Assembly (NCBI RefSeq): GCF_000341285.1
Contig: NW_005178435.1
Span: forward strand, 85,691 to 149,690
Length of the DNA: 64,000 bases
Source: Galdieria sulphuraria
Lineage: Eukaryota; Rhodophyta; Bangiophyceae; Galdieriales; Galdieriaceae
Direction of reading: 5' to 3'
Under the pieces are notes generated by a model, which saw only the letters and a program-made list of their open reading frames with translations, did no database searches and had not been told where the DNA came from. Positions 44,652 to 56,065 of this stretch are shown here, piece after piece. The translations under genes were made by a program, and so were the position numbers. Positions within the stretch are counted from its first letter, which is position 1; the number at the start of each line of letters is the position of its first letter.

Positions 44652-46118
44652 ATGCAGCAAACCAAACGTGCAACTGTGCAAAACAAGTGACTTGCTCTGG
44701 TTGGGTAATGTCGTATATTATTATTCATATTAATATTATTCTATAGCAAGGACTCTTACTCTTACCTTTCTAGTTGCTGTTTCTAATTTGTTCCTTCTCT
44801 GTTGGTGCTCACTTTGGAAAACACTCACTGAGTGGCTTGATTGCCCCTGTTTTAAGTTCTTTGGGCATCAGCACTCAACAGTATGGTTGGTTGTATTCTG
44901 TACAAGATTTCCCTGGAATATTTCTGCCTCTGTTAAGTGGTTACATTTCCTTGTTCTTGGACCCTGCAATTGCTGTATTCTTATTTGCTACTCTCATATT
45001 TGTAGGTCAGACGTTGTGCATAATTGGAATTGATTTCAAGTCGTTCGTTCTTACGTTGATAGGAAAGGCTTTGTTTGGAATGGGAGATGGCGCGCTGACA
45101 GTGGTACAAGGTGTCGTCATTGCTCAACACTTCAAGAAAACCGTTTGCTATGAAGAACGTGTGATACCGATTGGATTGGGTACAGCTTATGGTACTATGA
45201 TTGCAACCAGCAGAATCACCACCATGTCTTCCGTTTCAGTTCCTCCGTTTATTGCTCAGCACAAGAATTGGGGTGGTTATTCCATGGCGTTATGGTTATC
45301 TGTTGGTGTATCTGGTTTTAGTGTGTTGTGTACCTTTGTTTATATGATTTTGGAACGAGGACATTGTTTTGCATTGCATCGCGAGAAGATAACTCCATTA
45401 CCATTTTGCAAAACTGCCTTTTCTTCCCATGTTGTATATGTTGTATTGATATGGATGTTCGTATCCAGCTCATTGTTTGGATTTCTTCATTTCTCTTCAG
45501 ATATATTTGTTTCCGAGTTTCATGTTTCTATCAGCATTGCAGCGTTTTTGAACGCAATCATTGCATTTTGTGCTTGTGTTTTGTCACCTTTGCTTGGTCA
45601 AATACAGGATCGTTTAGAACGTCCGAAACTATTTTTGTTTTTCAGTTGCTTACTTTTATGTCTTGCGATGACCTTGTTTTGGTGGTTGTTGTATTCCCAA
45701 GTGTTTCATAGTTTAGCAGTCTTCTGGGTTCTATTGTTTCCTTGTTTATGTTTAGGTATTGCATTTGCTTTGGGACCTGTGTTATTGCTATCTTGTTTGG
45801 TATCCTTTACGAATCAGCAGGTATGGATATCCATTGTTGTTTTGTTTTTTATATCAACTTAATGGAATAAGGAACGTGGTTGGGTACTTGGCGTATACAA
45901 AGCGATGGAAAATGTGGGACTCTTAATCACTCAACCATGGGTAAGCAAGGAAACATTTTGTCTCTTAATGGAAAACTGACTTTTGTCAGTTGGGCTATGT
46001 AAGAGATAGGAATGGTACTTATGTATTTTCTTTGTTTATTTTTGTTGGATATTCGTTGATAAGTGTGGTGTTATCATACCAGTTGTTGAAGATACCACAT
46101 GGACCTGAGCATTTGTGA
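44652..46118 (+). CDS. MFS carrier, MFSD1-like
   Basis: Main exons 44774-45820, 45872-45940 and 45990-46118 encode about 414 aa with 12 membrane segments. GMGDGALTVVQGVVIAQHF and the TAYGTMIATSRI stretch resemble MFSD1, a lysosomal dipeptide carrier in animals; the C-terminal ERGWVLGVYKAMENVGL fits as well. The first exon is uncertain: ATG 44652 followed by a GTGCAA donor after 24 bases (MQQTKRAT) joins in frame over a 98-nt intron. Transport substrate is unknown here. Confidence 0.7.
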
Positions 46119-46343
46119 CAAAAACCTATGATATTGGATCATCACCATTCTTGGAAACAGCTGTTTGTTTAGTAGAAGATGCATAAATGAAATAGCCAGC
46201 ACATCTCCGAGGGAATGAAATGAATCCTTTTTGAATCCAAAAAAAAGTGATTGTTGAGGGTTTGTTCATTTTGGGCGCAAAAAACATTTTGAACTTGAGT
46301 TGGATATGAAACGAGTGATATCACCACAATAAAGCAACCACCC

Positions 46344-48719
46344 ATGACAAACTATGACCTAGAAAGCGACCCCAAAGGGAGATTTGGTAGAGTATGTTGT
46401 TTACGCTGTTGATATTTCAACGAATGGCTGAGCTCTTTCGGTTAGTCTAACAAAGTGGTTCAAACTATTGTATGGGGTGCCGTCTATGAAGCAATAGAGT
46501 ACAATACCAACCAACTCGTGTGCTGGTACAAAGTCAAAATACATCAAAACTTGTACAAAAAGCTGGAAAAAGTTATCCAGCCTTTTTTAAAAGCCAAACA
46601 CCCTTCCTTACTTTTTATCTATGCCTTATGGGAGTCCACCACCCAGCAACATGAAAAGAATATGCTTGGTATCGATTTCATCACGCAAGCTACGAGCAAA
46701 ATCACTTTGAAAGAATATCTAACAGCATTGAGACCACTGAAATTGGACGACTTGTTACTGTGGTCTTTTCAAATCGCCAGTGCTCTCAACTTTTTGCATT
46801 CCCAAGATGATGCTATCGTACATGGAAATGTGAGACCGGAAAATATTTTTTTCTCAATCGACATGCAACAGGTAATGTTGGGTGACTTGCTGTCTTCTTG
46901 GCTTTTGAGAGAGGTGACGGGGCCAATAAGGAGACAAACGAATGGCAGCATCGCTTTTGAGCAGCAGTCTTTTGTGATTTCCGAAGAATTGGGACAAGTC
47001 TGGGATGAAAAAGATGATGTTTTTGCTTTTGGACTGTGTCTATTCGAAATGGCATCTTCCATAGAGTCAAAAAAAGTGAACAACGTCGAAATCAAAGAAC
47101 GCCATTATTTAGAAGACTTGGATGCAAGCGACTCTATAAAGGACCATCTAAAGAGGCTCATCAAAAGTTGTTTGGGACCCAAGGAAGTGAGACCTACAGC
47201 TAATGAAATTGTGAATGATTCATTATTTTATTATCAGAGACGGGATAAAAAAACTATGGGTCACTCAAATAGTGTGACCACTTGCATGTCGCCGGAACAA
47301 AGCGTCACAGATATATCGCCCATGGCCTCTTCGAAGCTTCAAGCACATGAAATCGTCGGTTCCCCTTATCATCCTTTCACAGATGTCGGTGCTCCTCGTA
47401 GTTTTGCCATTCAAAGAGATTCGCCATCCGGAATTCCAAGATGTTTGGTGGTGCAAAATCAAACCAAAGAACCCACTAAAGCAGTTGGTGATGCGCAGAT
47501 AGAAGTATTGGCGAGTCCAGAGTCGAAGTACAACAATTGTGTTCGACTTAGTATTCAGATACCTATTGAAGGTTCTTTTAAACGAATAGAGTTCAATTTT
47601 GATCCTTTACTGGACTCTCCAGAATCGTTGGCTGAAGAGATGGTGATAGAGCTGAACCTTCATGCATTACAATTTGATGTCATTAAACAGGATATTGAGA
47701 AACATTTACAGAGAATTTTAGGCACGTTTCCTACTACTAGTACTACAAATAGTAGTTTGGATGACTGTCAAGTGCAACAGCAATCTAACCATCTAGAAAG
47801 CCTCGGCGAGGCGATTTCAGTTGATACAAAAGAAGAAAGCACGCTGAATCTAGTTAGGGATGTTTCTGTATCGACTGATAATATTTCGAGACAAATGTTT
47901 ACAGAGTCCAGAACAACAGTAGATAGTGACAAAGATTCAAACCCGTTTACTGACATAGACTTGCACTTGTTTTGGGCTTGTATTCATTCAGGAAACAAAC
48001 AACAAGCTGATTGCTATTTGCAAAAGAATCCTGCACTCGTCCATTTGAAAGATGAGAATCAAAGAACTCCTCTTCACATAGCAGCTGCTGAAGGGTATAT
48101 GGAACTGGTGAAATTGCTTGTCTCTTATGGAGCACCGTTAGATGTTGCAGATAGATGGGGTCTGACTCCCATTTTAGAAGCAGTTGCGTCGAATCATCAA
48201 GCCATCCTTCATTTTTTAAGAAATCAAGTTCAACCCTATAGTCAAGTTAACCGGAAGATACCTTCATTTTATATGATTCCCAGTTATTATCCCATCTTTG
48301 ATGCTCATTGTCACCTGACTGCACAGGAGTTGGTATCCATTATGTATGGTCAAGATGCCATTATTCTGGATACCAGTGATGAGTCCACCCAATCATCTAT
48401 ACTACATACTGGTACACCATCTCATGCATCATCTTCACCAGCTCTTACGGAATCATCTGATCAACAGCAGTTTAGTTCCCTACGTGAGAGCAGTGAGCAA
48501 GTTGGTATGGATACATGCCAAAAATTAAACAAAAGACCTGAAGATGAGAAAGATCATGCCTTGGAACTTCATTATGCTGAATTGAGAAGAATTGAAGAAG
48601 AATACAAGCAAAAAAGGGAACAGTTGCATCGTCGTTTTACAGAAGCCAGATCGGAAGTAAGAAGCAAATTGAAACAGGAACCATCGGTATCTACAAACAG
48701 TTCACTTGTATCACTATGA
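46344..48719 (+). CDS. WNK-like pseudokinase with OSR1-C-type and ankyrin domains
   Basis: Exons 46344-46386 and 46456-48719; 768 aa. DPKGRF at the start and the kinase-like region (about 15-275) align with WNK kinases. The catalytic residues are lost: the glycine loop reads IVWGAVYEA, HRD is HGN (VHGNVRPENIF), and DLG is replaced by LGDLLSS. At about 374-440 lies an OSR1-C/PF2-like segment (RIEFNFDPLLDSPESLAEEMVIEL), as in WNKs. Ankyrin repeats follow at about 512-606 (TPLHIAAAEGYMELVKLLVSYGAPL), then a charged coiled coil at 715-757. A scaffold role is inferred. Confidence 0.82.
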
Positions 48720-48821
48720 AAAGGCGTTTTCATTACATATGTATATTTTCAATAGGACTCAAGTTGTGTAGAATAAAAGATGAAAACTCTCCTCCTTTTT
48801 TGTTTTTAGGATTTTGGCCTC

Positions 48822-49437
48822 ATGTGGTTGATCAGTCGGTTACAACTCACCAAGTCATCGTTGATGGAAAACGGGAGGTTGGTTCGTCGTCTACGACGTT
48901 TCTCCTCGTCTATGACTCAACAGACCACCGCTGTTCATCCCAAAGTCACCAGCGACACCGACGACACCGCTGCAGTGCATCCTAAAGTACAAAAGCTGGT
49001 GGACGAAATCATCGAATTGAATATGATCCAAGTGAAACAGTTGACAGAACAACTCAAGGTGACCTTTTCAAGTTTCTTCAGCATCTCACAACCTCACAAC
49101 TGTATAGGAACGTTTAGGTGTCAGCGACATGCCCATGATGGCAGCTCCCACCATGTCGATGCCACAAGGAGTTGCCCCTTTTACAGAAACCAAAAAGGAG
49201 GAAGCACCCAAAAAGGAGGAGAAAACGGAGTTCTCGTTGAAATTGGAAGCTTTTGAAGCTGCTAAAAAGATCCAGGTCATCAAAGAAGTGAGAGCGTTAG
49301 CAGGTCTTGGTTTGAAGGAAGCGAAAGAGTTGGTGGAAGGGGTGCCCAAGGTTCTTAAAACAGGTGTATCCAAGGAAGAAGGTGAAAAAATGCGCGATAA
49401 GCTGAAAGAACTAGGTGCAACTGTAGTTTTAGAATAG
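48822..49437 (+). CDS. Ribosomal protein bL12 (L7/L12), mitochondrial-type
   Basis: Exons 48822-49058 and 49108-49437; 188 aa. The N-terminal dimerisation helix ([29 protein letters not shown]), the Met/Pro hinge and the C-terminal domain ([28 protein letters not shown] ... GATVVLE) are complete. The Arg-rich presequence ([11 protein letters not shown]) points to mitochondria; a plastid location is less likely. Confidence 0.9.
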
Positions 49438-49515
49438 GTGCTTGCTCTTTCCATAAGGCATAAAATGGTCTTTATCAACCTCTCTTTTCACTGCTGCTCG
49501 CTTTCCTCTTTCAAA

Positions 49516-49749
49516 CTACCACCGTGCACTCTTGATCTTCTGGTCGTACACATAATAGCCACCAAAATAACAACCACAAAACAACAATATTCCGGGTAAC
49601 ATAGCGGGGAGATTATCCGATACCTTTCTCCTTGCTTTCGTCATGAGAAGCTTCACATCCGTCAGGTCAGCAAAAAGTTTCTGCTCATTGGGTGAAACAA
49701 AATATTCAATAACTCCCTTTATTTTATAAGGAGGTGCCTTGGGTGGCAT
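49516..49749 (-). CDS. QCR8: Cytochrome bc1 complex subunit 8-like (QCR8)
   Basis: Intronless, 77 aa from ATG 49749 (MPPKAPPYKIKGVIEY). VIEYFVSPNEQKLFADL matches the plant QCR8 N terminus (VIYTLSPFEQ). A single membrane helix (LPGILLFCGCYFGGYYVY) and a basic tail follow. QCR8 is a small subunit of respiratory complex III. It is convergent with the bL12 gene, 78 bp apart. Confidence 0.72.
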   Translation of the reverse strand: MPPKAPPYKIKGVIEYFVSPNEQKLFADLTDVKLLMTKARRKVSDNLPAMLPGILLFCGCYFGGYYVYDQKIKSARW

Positions 49750-50943
49750 TGTAGCATACAAAAAACAATATCGAGCAAAATAACGAATCTACCCAAAAGA
49801 CAACAGGTCTGAGATAAACTCTGACATGCAAGCATGAATGTACTGACAAACAAAAAAACTATCATGTGACAAGTTGCCAAAACGCAAATGAAAAGGATTG
49901 GCAATAATGAGATGCAAGCCATAATGTAATTATCTATACGATAAAAATATCAAATAGGAAATTTACTCTTTATCACATCTTGGAAACTCAACTTTTATTA
50001 TGGTGAAGATACATATATTAAAAACTTTAATAAAAATAAGATGTCAGCAACTCGCACTATCGTTTCGTCACTAGTCGGAAAGAGGCATAATTGAAAGTGC
50101 ACATGCTAACTTTCGTAATCTGCTTCAAAATAAATTTATATGCTGGTCGTTATTTAACATTCTTAGAAGCCTTGAATGGCTATCTAACGTTGAATTTCAA
50201 AAACATAAATCATACAAGCATCGTATCAATAAAGCAATAAATTGTAAACTCACTTTTTGCAGCTCATAGGTTAACTTACTTTTGCTTTCTGGAGCGACAA
50301 GTAATTGTGCTTAAAAGTTAATTTACAAAACTTCCAATTTTGTACCTAGCATTTATTAAATTTTTTTTAAAAATAAAACTAAAATCAACACTCAAATAAT
50401 TATTGCAAGAGATCACAATTTTGCCCCGAGAGGAAAACTAAACCCTTTTCAATTTAATATTTAATTGTGGCCTAAGCCAAAATTAAATTAATTTATTAAA
50501 CTTTTTAAGTTACGACATGCTCCAATTTCCTTTCGAAGAGCTATTTTAGCTAGAACAAGTGGTCTCTCTAAATTGAAAAATTTGTCGTTCGACAGAAGCA
50601 ACCAACAATTTTGGCTCCAGTCTTTTGCAGTGTTCTGGATTTCATTCGCGGTACAAATCGATAGAATTCTTTGTATTCCCAATACTTCTATATCCGAGAA
50701 TAATATAGAATAGAAAATTAAGTTTGATTTTGTTTACAATTGTTTTTTCCTTCTTAGAGAGTATTTGTGGAATCTCAAAAAAAAATTTTTCTTCTTTTCT
50801 GCAATAACTGAATAAATTTATCTCGCTTCTCATCAAATCTTTTATTTTCGAAGCGGGCGTAATAACATCAATTTTCTTTGGAGGCTATGTTAAGTTGCAC
50901 TGATAAGTTTAGTAGAAATTTGTGATTTTTCTGTTACAGATAG
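49750..50943. other. AT-rich gene-poor island
   Basis: The longest stretch without a supported gene (about 1.2 kb), with runs of A/T and no convincing frame. Minus-strand frames at 50488-50836 read DWSQNCWLLLSNDKFF and similar but match nothing I know. No tRNA-like fold was seen by eye. Confidence 0.5.
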
Positions 50944-51303
50944 ATGGTTATTTCTAAAACGATCCTACGCATTTTCAAGCTTAAGAGGTCCACACCTAAT
51001 TATTTGATGACAGAAATCAAAGTTAGACACGATTATGTCTGGGTAAGTAGTGTTTACGGGTCTTCTAGTTGTCATAATTAAAGTACTTTGTTGAGAAGTA
51101 ACGCACAAGACTTCAAGCAAAAACTTGAGAAGCAAATTTTAGCGGGACGAAGCGATGCTCAGAAAAAACCCGACTCTGCTCCTGAGGAGTGGGTGGTGAA
51201 CGAACCCAAGCGTATCACAAAGCCACAAACGGAGGCGCAGAAGAAGCTGGCAGATCTCTTAAAGAGTAGCGTTCCTTCGAAAGAAAGAGTTTCGGACAAG
51301 TGA
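50944..51303 (+). CDS. Small hypothetical basic protein (5' structure unresolved)
   Basis: The 3' part (frame from 51088 to the stop at 51303) encodes a charged, Lys/Gln/Glu-rich sequence (QDFKQKLEKQILAGR, EEWVVNEPKRITKP, QTEAQKKLADLLKS). It has no internal Met, so an upstream exon is needed. ATG 50944 (MVISKTILRIFKLKR) is in place, but its GTAAGT donor at 51043 gives the wrong phase for the AAAG acceptor at 51083. A weaker GTCCAC donor at 50988 would work. I do not recognise the protein. Confidence 0.4.
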
Positions 51304-51379
51304 ATGAACTATGAAAAGTTTCAGCTGCAAACAAAGCTGGTAGTTTATTATGCAAAATATAAAAACTTCCACCACGTGT

Positions 51380-52004
51380 TCAGCGATTTGCCTTTGCCAC
51401 ACGCTCTACTTCATCTTTCTTCTTTATGGCATATGAATTGGAAGAGCCCTTCGATGCATTGATTATTTCGTCTGCAAGGCACTCCGAAATTGTTTTCATA
51501 GAACGGAAAGATGCTTCCCTGGCACCGGTCGTGATCAAGTATAAGGCAACGTTTACTCTCCGCAAGGGAGAAACGTCAACTGCTTGCCTACGAACTGTAC
51601 CGGCCGAACCAATCCTTGTAGAATCTTCTCGTGGACCTGCATTCATGACAGCTTGTACAAAAACCTTGAAAAAAATTGAATCCTAAACAATATCAGAATG
51701 TTTGCGACTATACCTGCACGGGGTTGGCATCCGTTAACAGGTGAATGATTTCAAAAGCCTGCTTAACGATCCTGACAGCCATCAATTTTTTCCCGTTATT
51801 TCTTCCATGCATCATAAGGGAGTTGACTAGACGTTCAACGATTGGGCACTGAGCTTTGCGAAAACGCTTCACTGCATATCTTCCGGCAGTGTGAGGTAAG
51901 TAAACTGCATACTTTTGTTTTACTGCGATGTAGTCGTGAAGTGACATGTCATTCACCTCGACGTCTTCAAAAGACCATCGGTTAAATAACTTAACCTCTG
52001 TCAT
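51380..52004 (-). CDS. RPS5: 40S ribosomal protein uS7 (S5)
   Basis: Exons 52004-51714 and 51664-51380; 191 aa with one 49-nt intron. [23 protein letters not shown], the RRF-type [64 protein letters not shown] and the C-terminal [14 protein letters not shown] are all conserved. It binds the 18S 3' major domain near the mRNA exit. Cytosolic ribosome. Confidence 0.96.
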
Positions 52005-52410
52005 CTGAACTCAAGACAAGGACGCAACACCGATGTCTTCAATTCGGCGACGTCGATAGTTGGGAAATGAATGCAAGAGGTAAATTGAAATGATATTAGA
52101 GTAGTTGAAGTTGGATTATTTAAATCGTTCTCTATCTATGCTGCATTCATTTATTAGGAAAATGCTTCAGGAATTTTCAATAAATCGTGCTATTTTTTAA
52201 TTACGATTCTTTCTCTAATAGTATAATAAACAAAGTAGGACAAGTTGCGGAATAGCCTTGTTTGATCATTAAACTGTTATAATTGAGTGGACAGCTATTC
52301 TAACTATTGTTCCTGTCCTGTAGGATTGATAAGAATGCTTCATTAAAAGGAACAATTAGGTATTTGGGAAATTTCACTGCGTGGCCGTCGTTTGCTCTAC
52401 AAATACAATC
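52005..52410. other. Divergent promoter of two ribosomal protein genes
   Basis: Shared upstream region of uS7 (minus) and eL28 (plus). AT-rich; a polypyrimidine-free spacer without a clear TATA box. Nothing coding. Confidence 0.5.
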
Positions 52411-52836
52411 ATGTCAGAGTTGATGTGGCTTCTTGTAAAAGGTCACAATGCCTTTCAAATAAGGAGAAAAGGGGTTACATTGTCAACGGAGAAAGGCAAC
52501 TTGAAGGGCATCAACTCTTTCAAGTATTCTGGTCTTGCTCAATCGAAGGCCGTAGACATTCAGCCTGCAACCGAAACTTCTGGTATCGCTTACTCAAAGA
52601 AACGAACTAAGAAGGATGCTATTGGAAAACCTTCGAAGATGTTTCATACCAAAACTTTGAAAAAGGGATTCCCTCGCTGCACAAGGGTAGTTTTGAAGGA
52701 GCTCTCAACATACCGACCAGACCTCAAAAGGATCGCAATAGCAAGAGTTTCCAAAATTATGGCGATTCAGAAAATGAAGAGATTGGGAAAGAAGAGAAAG
52801 GTTAAGTTAGGACGATATTCGCGTTCGAAAAAGTAA
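52411..52836 (+). CDS. RPL28: 60S ribosomal protein eL28
   Basis: Intronless, 141 aa from ATG 52411 (MSELMWLLVKGHNAF). STEKGNLKGINSFKYSGLAQSKAVDIQPA is the conserved N-terminal block of eL28, and YRPDLKRIAIARVSKIM the C-terminal one, followed by a basic tail. Cytosolic large subunit. The upstream in-frame GTG at 52381 is not a plausible start. Confidence 0.92.
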   Translation: MSELMWLLVKGHNAFQIRRKGVTLSTEKGNLKGINSFKYSGLAQSKAVDIQPATETSGIAYSKKRTKKDAIGKPSKMFHTKTLKKGFPRCTRVVLKELSTYRPDLKRIAIARVSKIMAIQKMKRLGKKRKVKLGRYSRSKK

Positions 52837-53504
52837 AAGGAAATAGTTTGTTACAACGTCGACGGAAGACGTTAAAATTCACTTTCGGAAGTAAAGTATC
52901 CTTTGATTCTTAATTTTTGTTGTTAGTTGAGTTTTACGTTTTATCGTAGTGTAGCTTTCAACAGCACTTCAATTTTACTTTTATTGAAGCATAACCGCTG
53001 TCTCAAGTAACGTCAAATGTTAATTACTCACGGATGGAATACGTGCCAAGTTTGCACATCACTTCTTTTTGTAGTTACTCGGAATGACTCGTACAGTTCT
53101 GAGAGGTGAATAGAACCTGTTAGGACGTGACAGTTGCAGCTCTGCACAATTTTCAACGTAAAATAGTCAGAATATAACATAACAAGAAAAAACTTTACTC
53201 TTAAGTGACATATTCAAGCAAAATATCCTTCCAGATGATATTCCCTTAAATACTCAGTTTGAGTTTCTGAGTTGAAGGTAAAAAGTAGAAGCCATCGTCT
53301 AAACTGAAAGAAAACAAATTTCGAGAAAGATATTTTGTACGGCTTCCTCCACTAAAAACTTCCGCTAGTTCTGGAAGATGATGAAAATTCTTAGTCGTTG
53401 TTAAAACAACTTGTAGTACCTATATTTTGGCTACTTGATTCTCTCCCAATTCTGACTCTGCGTAGGCACATTATTTGAAAAACCTGAAGAAATCACTTCA
53501 GTTG

Positions 53505-53712
53505 ATGGATGAGGTCCTATCTGAGATGGACTCGGTCCTATCTGTAGATGGAACTCGAGACTATCACAGGCAGAAGTGGACACGACACAGGAGAAGTTAC
53601 TGGATTCGATGGACTCGGTCCTATCTTAGAAGGACTCGGTCCTATCGTTAGAAGGACTCGAGACGTCACAGGAGAGTTGTACTGGAGACGATCACAGAAG
53701 AACTAACTGGAG
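53505..53712 (-). repeat. Degenerate copies of the 81-nt repeat beyond the stop codon
   Basis: On the plus strand the words TCGGTCCTATC, GAGATGGACTCGG and CACAGGAGAAGTTACTGGA recur with insertions and deletions that break the frame. Most of it lies after the stop of the adjacent repeat protein (53666-53668). The longer stretch 52837-53504 before it shows no gene. Confidence 0.7.
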
Positions 53713-55357
53713 ATGAAGCTTGAGGTCCTATCTGAGATGGACTCGGTCCTATTGTTGGTTGTACTGGAGACGTCACAGGAGAAGTTACTGGAGTTGATGG
53801 TTGAGGTCCTATCTGAGATGGACTCGGTCCTATTGTTGGTTGTATTGGAGACGTCACAGGAGAAGTTTCTGGATTTGATGGTTGAGGTCCTATCTTAGAA
53901 GAACTTGGTCCTATTGTTGGCTGTACTGGAGACGTCACAGGAGAAGTTACTGGATTTGATGGTTGAGGTCCTATCTTAGATGGACTCGGTCCTATTGTTG
54001 GCTGTATTGGAGACGTCACAGGAGAAGTTACTGGATTTGATGGATGAGGTCCTATCTTAGAAGGACTTGGTCCTTTTGTTGGTTGTACTGGAGACGTCAC
54101 AGGAGAAGTTACTGGATTTGATGGTTGAGGTCCTATCTTAGATGGACTCGGTCCTATTGTTGGTTGTACTGGAAAAGTAACTGGAGTTGATGGCTGAGGT
54201 CCTATCTTAGATGGATTCGGTGCATTATTTGGTACTGAAGGTTGAGGGGTATTTTGAGACTTTGGTGTTGGTGCTTTGGGATAAGTTGATACAATTTGAG
54301 TTGTTGAGGGAATACTGGAAGTGTAGTGACCGTTTGAGTAATTTTGGACTGTTAAGGGTTTGTTGTTATTCGTCATTTGTTGTTCCTCGTTTGCTTTTTG
54401 ACCTGTAGACGTTGATGCAAATGAAGGCGCCTCATTATAACTGTTCGGTTTGCCAGTTCCTGAATTTCCGTACTTATTGGGAAGTATTTCAGTGGATGGA
54501 ATACCGTAGTAACTGCTGGCTTTCCCTGCACTCATAGTTGCGGTTGAATAGCCGTAGGTTTGCGGCTCATAATATGTGTACATTGTATTGGAGTAGTCTG
54601 GTTGATTCTTTTCATTTGCACTCTCGGTGTTGACGTAGGAGCTTGGATGTTCTGAGTATTGTGGGAGTTCACATGTCACCGTAAGCAAATCCTCCTCTGT
54701 TATGTGACAACACAGGTATCGGCAGGTGTCGTTGTCCGTCGAAACGTCAATCGTTGTCCTGCAGCAGAAATAGTACCCTTCTTTGTTGTTGAGACAACTC
54801 AAGTTATTCAACAGTACTTGGTTTCCCCATCGGTTTACACTTGGAGAGGAATTTATGTCGTAGGCGTTTGAACAGTTCATATAAAATCCGTCATGTATCA
54901 TTTTGCTTTCACACGACTGTGAACTGTTGCAGAGGGACTCGACGATTTTAGTAGTATCACTGATTTCAACGTAGTAGCATTCAGGAATGGTAGAGTACGA
55001 TACTGTTGAGTACTCTTGAGCTGCTCCTGTAAGTGTTGTTGAACTGTAATCGTACTTTGGAGTAGCGGTAGGGAAACTGAGGGAACCTTTGTTTCCATTG
55101 AAAGAACTGAGTAAACTTCCAGAAGCACTTGCTGACGTCTCATACGGTTGTCGTTTGTAACTACAGTTGTTTCTATATTAGTTGATCACAAGCTGGACTC
55201 TTTTATACTTACATTTTGTAATGCTGTATCCTTAAGTTGATTGGTATTGCATTTGCTAGTACAAGTAGAGCAAATAACAGCACTAAGATAATCTAATAGT
55301 TTTGATGATACACATCGTCTCTTTGCAGGAACCAATTGTATCAGCAAGCAGTTTCAT
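53666..55357 (-). CDS. Secreted Pro/Ser/Thr-rich repeat protein (paralogue 1)
   Basis: Exons 55357-55333, 55282-55213 and 55160-53666; 529 aa. The spliced start MKLLADTIVLLFALLVLANA is an excellent signal peptide. Residues about 35-190 include a Ser-rich linker and a Cys-containing domain (CYYVEIS, CNSSQSC, LSCLNN, YYFCCRTT, CRYLCC). A Tyr/Ser/Pro-rich segment follows, then about 6 copies of a 27-residue unit (PQPSNPVTSPVTSPVQPTIG plus PSPSKIG). The C terminus (SSTTLL) looks frameshifted because repeat remnants continue after the stop. It resembles wall or matrix glycoproteins in composition only. Confidence 0.75.
53713..54240 (-). repeat. 81-nt tandem repeat coding for 27-residue units
   Basis: Plus-strand units begin GAGGTCCTATCT(T/G)AGA and repeat every 81 bases (some shortened by 9), about 6.5 copies, all in the reading frame of the protein. 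Confidence 0.85.
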
Positions 55358-56065
55358 GTCGTCTCTCAGTAAAGCAAGAGAAACCGCCATGCAGCCAATC
55401 GAACTGTGCAGGGATGCAGAGAAAGGGCCATGTAGCCAATCGACACTTTGGATGGCTCCTGTGCATTGCTGCGTTCACGTTTCGCATCAAATAATATCAC
55501 AACAAAAAAAATGGTGCATTGTGATTGGATAATTTAAGTCGTTTCGTTCGCAACGGCCATGGGAGATGATGCACGTGTCTTCGACGGTGGCCTGGCGTGC
55601 ACTTACCTGTTGTGGTGTAAACCCATCATAGGACTTGTTGTGTGTCCGTCCTGGTTATAGCTATGAACTCGTTGTTCCTATACCTGTTGGACTCAACTAT
55701 TTTTCTTAAGAAACGAGGTCCAATATATAAAGTTGGGATAGAATCAATGAGAGTTTAGTTGTTATGAATTAACTGCCTCGTATTTAATGGGTACTTATCT
55801 ATTTTAAACAAATAAAGTGTCATTAGTAACGTTGGTAAATGGTTTTTTCACAAGATAGTAGTTTGTTGTTCCCAATAAAGTGCTTTGGAAGATACAAGTT
55901 CATATCTGGCAGCTATCGCCGGCGGTGTCAACGCGATAGTATGTCCTCATTTTCCATCGGAGAGAATCTGACAAGGCAGGTAGACAGAACAAGTGGTCTG
56001 GGAATTGAAGCCGAAACAAGAAGCACAAACCTTTATTTTGTAACGTTTCTCAATGTTTCACCCTT
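55358..56065. other. Upstream region of paralogue 1 with CCAAT boxes
   Basis: Contains two copies of AGCCAATCGA (near 55392 and 55433) and an inverted GATTGG (near 55522), within 170 bases of the start codon. The remaining ~500 bases show no gene. Confidence 0.45.
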
